A stretch of 7,538 nucleotides of DNA from Clostridiaceae bacterium (GTDB lineage: Bacteria; Bacillota; Clostridia; Oscillospirales; Acutalibacteraceae), in the NCBI GenBank assembly GCA_904501875.1, contig CAJGCQ010000056.1:1-7538 (forward strand), read 5' to 3'. A program made the translations under genes and the position numbers. Positions 4,688 to 7,538 of this stretch are shown here, one piece after another (the first letter of the stretch is position 1; each line of letters starts with the position of its first letter). Under the pieces are notes generated by a model, which searched no databases, was not told where the DNA came from, and saw only the letters and a list, made by a program, of their open reading frames with translations.

Positions 4688-4836
4688 GCCGAAAAGCTCA
4701 ATAAATGCGCCTCTTGTGCCCAGTCCCTCCTCACGGGTGAGTACCGAGATACTGTCGTTGCCTGCGTTTGCTCCGCAGCCGCTAAGGGCTCTAATAAACA
4801 TACCCCCGCTAAAATTATGCTTAATACTTTTTTCAT
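4688..4836 (-). pseudogene. pstS: pstS 5' remnant with a frameshift: phosphate-binding lipoprotein
   Basis: ATG at 4836, with GGAG nine bases upstream, starts MKKVLSIILAG, a lipoprotein signal sequence. The expected continuation, the lipobox LSGCGANAG and then the PstS-like segment ISVLTREEGLGTRGAFIELFG, lies in the other frame. Adding one G to the G5 run at 4803-4807 (minus strand) would restore a smooth signal peptide (LAGGMFIRALSGC), so a one-base loss in a homopolymer is the simplest explanation. After ELFG the PstS similarity ends at a deletion junction. Only about 50 of some 280-300 residues remain. The frameshifted frame reads out into unrelated sequence. It could be real decay or, for the frameshift alone, a sequencing error. 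Confidence 0.82.
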
Positions 4837-4866
4837 TTTCTTTATCTCCTTTTCTTTTGTCGCCAA

Positions 4867-4896
4867 ATTATACAAGTGCTTTGTTAAGTCTGTAAT
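4867..4896 (-). promoter_or_regulatory. Promoter of the former pst operon
   Basis: On the minus strand a perfect TATAAT (4872-4867) lies 30 bases before the pstS remnant start. An ATTACA-like -35 (4896-4891, 4 of 6) lies 18 bp upstream. A poor -35 beside a good -10 is usual for activator-dependent promoters such as those of the Pho regulon. Confidence 0.55.
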
Positions 4897-4922
4897 CTAA
4901 GATTTGTTAAATCGAGGTTAAA
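4882..4922 (-). promoter_or_regulatory. Candidate Pho box (TTTAACA-type direct repeats)
   Basis: On the minus strand TTTAACC (4922-4916) and TTTAACA (4911-4905) are direct repeats exactly 11 bp apart. A further TTAACA (4887-4882) lies 23 bp on, and ATTACA sits between. PhoP-type regulators of Firmicutes bind TT(A/T/C)ACA repeats with about 11-bp spacing, and pst operons are standard targets. The repeats are seen; binding is inferred. Confidence 0.5.
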
Positions 4923-4968
4923 TATATGCTTATTTTCAGCCTTTTTCCCGCCCTTTATACGGTAAAAG

Positions 4969-4997
4969 TTGATTTTAGGTTCAATAAGTGATATAAT
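4969..4997 (+). promoter_or_regulatory. Promoter of the PBP1 gene, extended -10
   Basis: TTGATT (4969-4974), a 17-bp spacer, then a perfect TATAAT (4992-4997) preceded by TGA (4989-4991), an extended -10 element. The predicted start is near 5004, leaving a leader of about 57 nt. The leader contains GCCG-TACA-CGGC (5039-5050), a small hairpin just before the SD site. Confidence 0.8.
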
Positions 4998-5061
4998 AGC
5001 GGTGTATAGCTTTTTTAAGAAAGCAGATTTCAGCGTTTGCCGTACACGGCGGAGGTGCTAA

Positions 5062-7368
5062 ATGGACGATAATAGAGATTTATTCAGTTACGATAATTCG
5101 GGCAACTTAGAGGAAACGGGCGAGACAAGCTTTGACCTTAACAGCTTTGCCTCCCGCTCCGAGGAGCCTAAGGAAGCGAGCCCGAAAAAGAGCAGGAGGA
5201 AAAATAAGGGCAGCCGCAAGGAAAGGGTTTTAAGATCGGTTTTAACCCTCTTTTTGGTTGGTCTTATAACCGTAAGCATAGTCGTTTCCGCCTTTTTACT
5301 TTATGCCTTTACAATGGTTGACGGCACTATGGAGGAAGACCTTAACGACCTTAAGCTCAACTTCACCACCACCATTTATCTTGACGACGGGAGCGGAAAC
5401 TACACCGAATACCAGCGCCTGCACGGCACCTTCAACCGTATTTGGGTGTCATATGACGCCAATGCCGCCAAAACCAAGGAAAAAGGCTACGAAGGCATAC
5501 CCCAAAATCTTGTCAACGCCTTTGTCGCCATTGAGGACAAGCGTTTCTACACCCATCAGGGAGTGGACTGGAAGCGTACCTTTTCCGCCTTTGCGAATAT
5601 GTTTTTGCATTTTTACGATACGAATCAGGGCGGCTCTACCGTTACCCAACAGCTGGTTAAAAACCTGACGGGGGACACCTCCCAAAGGCCCAGCCGTAAA
5701 ATCCGTGAGATTATGCGTGCCAGGTATCTTGAAACCCACTACGCCAAGGACACTATTATTGAATGTTATCTTAATACCGTAGCTATGGGGCACGGCACCT
5801 ACGGCGTTGAGGTTGCGGCAAACTACTACTTCGGTAAGAGCGTTAAGGATTTAACCCTTACAGAGTGCGCCTGCCTCGCCGCAATCACCAAAAGCCCCAC
5901 CAACTACTCCCCCGACGATAACCCCGAGGCAAATTTAAAGCGCAGAAACTCCGTGCTTTATGAGATGTATGACCAAGGGTACATTACCAAGGAAGAGTAC
6001 GAGGCGGCTAAAAACCAAGAGCTTAATCTTATTGCCTCTAAAGAGGAGCTTAACGAAACCGAAATAAACTCCTACTTTGTGGACGCGCTTATAAATCAGG
6101 TGGTAGACGACCTGTGCGAGAAGTACGGCTACGAGAAAAAGCGTGCTAAAAATATGTTCTATAGCGGCGGTTACAGAATTTACGCCACTATGGACCCCGC
6201 TATTCAATCCACAATGGAAGGGGTCTTTAAGGATGTTGACACCTACGGCATAAAGGGTGCAGACGGAAGCACACTTCAAGGCTCTATGACGGTAATGGAC
6301 TACAACGGCCATGTGAAGGGACTTGTAGGCGGAATAGGCGAAAAGACGGGCAACCTTGTCCTGAATCGTGCCACCGAAGCCAAGCGCCAGCCCGGCTCTA
6401 CAATGAAGCCTATTGCGGCATACGCACCCGCTATTGAAAAGGATTTAATCCACTATTCAAGCATCGTAAACGATACCAAAACCAACTACAACGGCTGGAC
6501 GCCCGTCAACTGGTACGGCTCTTATTGGGGAAATATTACGGTACAGTATGCCCTTGAGCGCTCGGTCAACACAATCCCCGTACAGCTTGTAAATAAGATG
6601 GGGCCCCAAACCTCATTTGATTTTCTAACCGGGCAGCTTGGCATTTCCACCCTTACGGCAGAGGATGTAAACTTAGCGCCTCTGGGAATGGGAGGAACAA
6701 ACGGCGGTATTAACACCCTGCAATCGGCGGCGGCCTTCGCTGTTTTCGGAAATTTGGGACAGTATCACGCGCCCACCCTTTACACAAAGGTTACCGACCA
6801 GCACGGCGAAACAATACTCGAGTACGACAGTGCGCCAACCGTGGCAATAAGCGAGGATACGGCTACGGTTATGAACCACCTTTTACAGACCGTTGTATAC
6901 GGCGCTAACGGAACAGGTAAGAGTGCCGCAGGTTTCATTAATAATATGAAGATTTACGCCAAAACAGGCACCTCAAATAACGCTAATGACCTGTGGTTTG
7001 CAGGCGGCTCGCCCTATTATGTAGCCTCCTGCTGGTGCGGATATGACCAACAGCAAAAGGTTTCTAAAAGTTCTATCGCACGCACTATGTGGGGTGCGGT
7101 TATGTCTAAGATTCACTCTGGGTTAGAGCCCAAGGAATTTTCCGACAGCCCCTACGCCACAGAGCGGTATTACTGCACCTCAACCGGCGATCTTGCCACA
7201 TCCGCCTGCCCCTCAAGGGCGGTAGGCTGGTACAAAAAGAGTAACACCCCCGATTACTGCGCCGAGCACGGGGGAGAAAAGCTCGGTACAGCGGAAGAGG
7301 TGCGAAAGTCGGAGGCCTCAAGCGAAGCAGACGCTTCCTCGGCTTCCGAGCCTTCGCCGAGTGAATAA
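5062..7368 (+). CDS. Class A (bifunctional) penicillin-binding protein, PBP1A family
   Basis: A complete 768-residue membrane-anchored peptidoglycan synthase. GGAGGTG lies four bases before the ATG. The order is: a cytoplasmic tail with a basic patch (about 1-56), one membrane span (about 57-82), a glycosyltransferase domain (about 120-300), a linker, a transpeptidase domain (about 400-690) and a C-terminal tail. Glycosyltransferase motifs are present: the catalytic Glu158 in AIEDKRFYTHQGVD, GGSTVTQQ (190-197), RKIREI and KDTIIECYLN. Transpeptidase motifs are present: S446-T-M-K449, S501-V-N503 and K634-T-G. Cys705, Cys716 and Cys733 follow, then a Ser/Glu/Ala-rich low-complexity end (from about 750). 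It polymerises lipid II and crosslinks the strands outside the membrane, the target of beta-lactams. It has its own promoter and is divergent from the pst remnant. All key residues are intact. Confidence 0.96.
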   Translation: MDDNRDLFSYDNSGNLEETGETSFDLNSFASRSEEPKEASPKKSRRKNKGSRKERVLRSVLTLFLVGLITVSIVVSAFLLYAFTMVDGTMEEDLNDLKLNFTTTIYLDDGSGNYTEYQRLHGTFNRIWVSYDANAAKTKEKGYEGIPQNLVNAFVAIEDKRFYTHQGVDWKRTFSAFANMFLHFYDTNQGGSTVTQQLVKNLTGDTSQRPSRKIREIMRARYLETHYAKDTIIECYLNTVAMGHGTYGVEVAANYYFGKSVKDLTLTECACLAAITKSPTNYSPDDNPEANLKRRNSVLYEMYDQGYITKEEYEAAKNQELNLIASKEELNETEINSYFVDALINQVVDDLCEKYGYEKKRAKNMFYSGGYRIYATMDPAIQSTMEGVFKDVDTYGIKGADGSTLQGSMTVMDYNGHVKGLVGGIGEKTGNLVLNRATEAKRQPGSTMKPIAAYAPAIEKDLIHYSSIVNDTKTNYNGWTPVNWYGSYWGNITVQYALERSVNTIPVQLVNKMGPQTSFDFLTGQLGISTLTAEDVNLAPLGMGGTNGGINTLQSAAAFAVFGNLGQYHAPTLYTKVTDQHGETILEYDSAPTVAISEDTATVMNHLLQTVVYGANGTGKSAAGFINNMKIYAKTGTSNNANDLWFAGGSPYYVASCWCGYDQQQKVSKSSIARTMWGAVMSKIHSGLEPKEFSDSPYATERYYCTSTGDLATSACPSRAVGWYKKSNTPDYCAEHGGEKLGTAEEVRKSEASSEADASSASEPSPSE

Positions 7369-7380
7369 CTTTTCTTTTGC

Positions 7381-7402
7381 GAAACGGCAGATAGGCCGTT
7401 TC
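7381..7402 (+). terminator. Hairpin after the PBP1 gene, weak terminator
   Basis: GAAACGGC (7381-7388) pairs perfectly with GCCGTTTC (7395-7402) around a 6-nt loop, 12 bases after the PBP1 stop. A T-rich run (7370-7378) precedes it, but no T tract follows, so it is a poor intrinsic terminator. It may partly separate the PBP1 gene from the next gene. Confidence 0.4.
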
Positions 7403-7440
7403 CTACCAACACCAAAATCCAATATCTGAAAAGTGATAGA

Positions 7441-7538
7441 ATGTTACGATTCAAGAAGGTCGAAATAGGGGATATTTCGGTATTTAAAAAATATATCGGC
7501 TTTTCGGGGGAGCTTTCCTGCGAGAGCGCCTTTGTAAA
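7441..7538 (+). CDS. N terminus of a possible DUF2156-family protein, cut by the window end
   Basis: ATG at 7441 opens a frame that stays open to the window edge (32 full codons, starting MLRFKKVEIGD and passing through YIGFSGELSCESAFV). A start of the type FKK-(I/V)-x-(I/L)-x-D, followed about 20 residues later by an S/E-E-x-(T/S/A)-F segment, is typical of clostridial DUF2156 (phosphatidylglycerol lysyltransferase-like) proteins. The SD site is weak (AAGTGAT about four bases upstream). The gene lies 72 bases after the PBP1 stop on the same strand. That a gene starts here is likely; the family is a guess from a short fragment. Confidence 0.5.
   Translation, partial: MLRFKKVEIGDISVFKKYIGFSGELSCESAFV

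Noticed and set aside
4681..4875. Minus-strand frame beginning upstream of MKKVLSIILAG and read as one 64-aa protein
   Set aside because: Only the first dozen codons after the internal ATG are the pstS signal sequence. After the G run the frame is out of phase with PstS and meaningless.
5449..6312. Two minus-strand frames of 114 and 125 codons
   Set aside because: Both are antisense to the PBP1 gene within its glycosyltransferase and linker regions. No independent support.
1..7538. CRISPR array, IS element, prophage or toxin-antitoxin system
   Set aside because: No regularly spaced direct repeats, transposase or integrase motifs, or small paired antitoxin-toxin frames were found.

Overview
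The window looks like a chromosomal segment of an anaerobic, low-to-moderate GC Gram-positive bacterium, most likely a Clostridia/Oscillospirales-type gut organism. This is inferred from the Clostridia-like proteins (PBP1, AI-2E/PerM, a Na+-translocating decarboxylase beta subunit), strong purine-rich Shine-Dalgarno (SD) sites, sigma-A-type promoters with 17-bp spacers, and short GC-rich hairpin repeats of a kind I associate with gut Firmicutes. No phage, IS element, CRISPR array or complete new multi-gene system is visible.

Layout. (1) 1-812: the 3' end of a ComM/YifB-type AAA ATPase gene, then tRNA-Ala(CGC). The tRNA promoter (TTGACA, 17 bp, TAAAAT) lies inside the end of the ComM gene, and a strong intrinsic terminator follows the tRNA. 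A gene-free stretch with several inverted repeats comes next. (2) 813-3292, minus strand: an AI-2E/PerM-type permease with its own promoter. Upstream of it is a two-gene unit made of an OadB-type Na+-translocating decarboxylase beta subunit and a 46-aa OadG-like single-span protein. (3) 3293-3699: the leader of that unit, with two tandem promoters, an RNA that closely matches the yybP-ykoY (Mn2+) riboswitch core, and an overlapping intrinsic terminator. The arrangement predicts an ON switch for the sodium-pump genes. (4) 3700-4836, minus strand: an HD-domain phosphohydrolase, downstream of a collapsed phosphate-transport (pst) operon. What remains of pst is the 5' end of pstS with a frameshift, apparently the 3' end of pstA, and the first 63 or so codons of pstB, all within about 440 bp. 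The pst promoter and a candidate Pho box survive at 4867-4922 and may now drive the HD gene. (5) 5062-7368, plus strand: a complete bifunctional class A penicillin-binding protein with a near-consensus promoter. (6) 7441-7538: the start of another gene, probably DUF2156, running off the window.

The most interesting points are the metal-riboswitch-like element in front of an orphan Na+-pump beta/gamma pair, and the pst operon reduced to fragments behind an apparently intact regulatory region.
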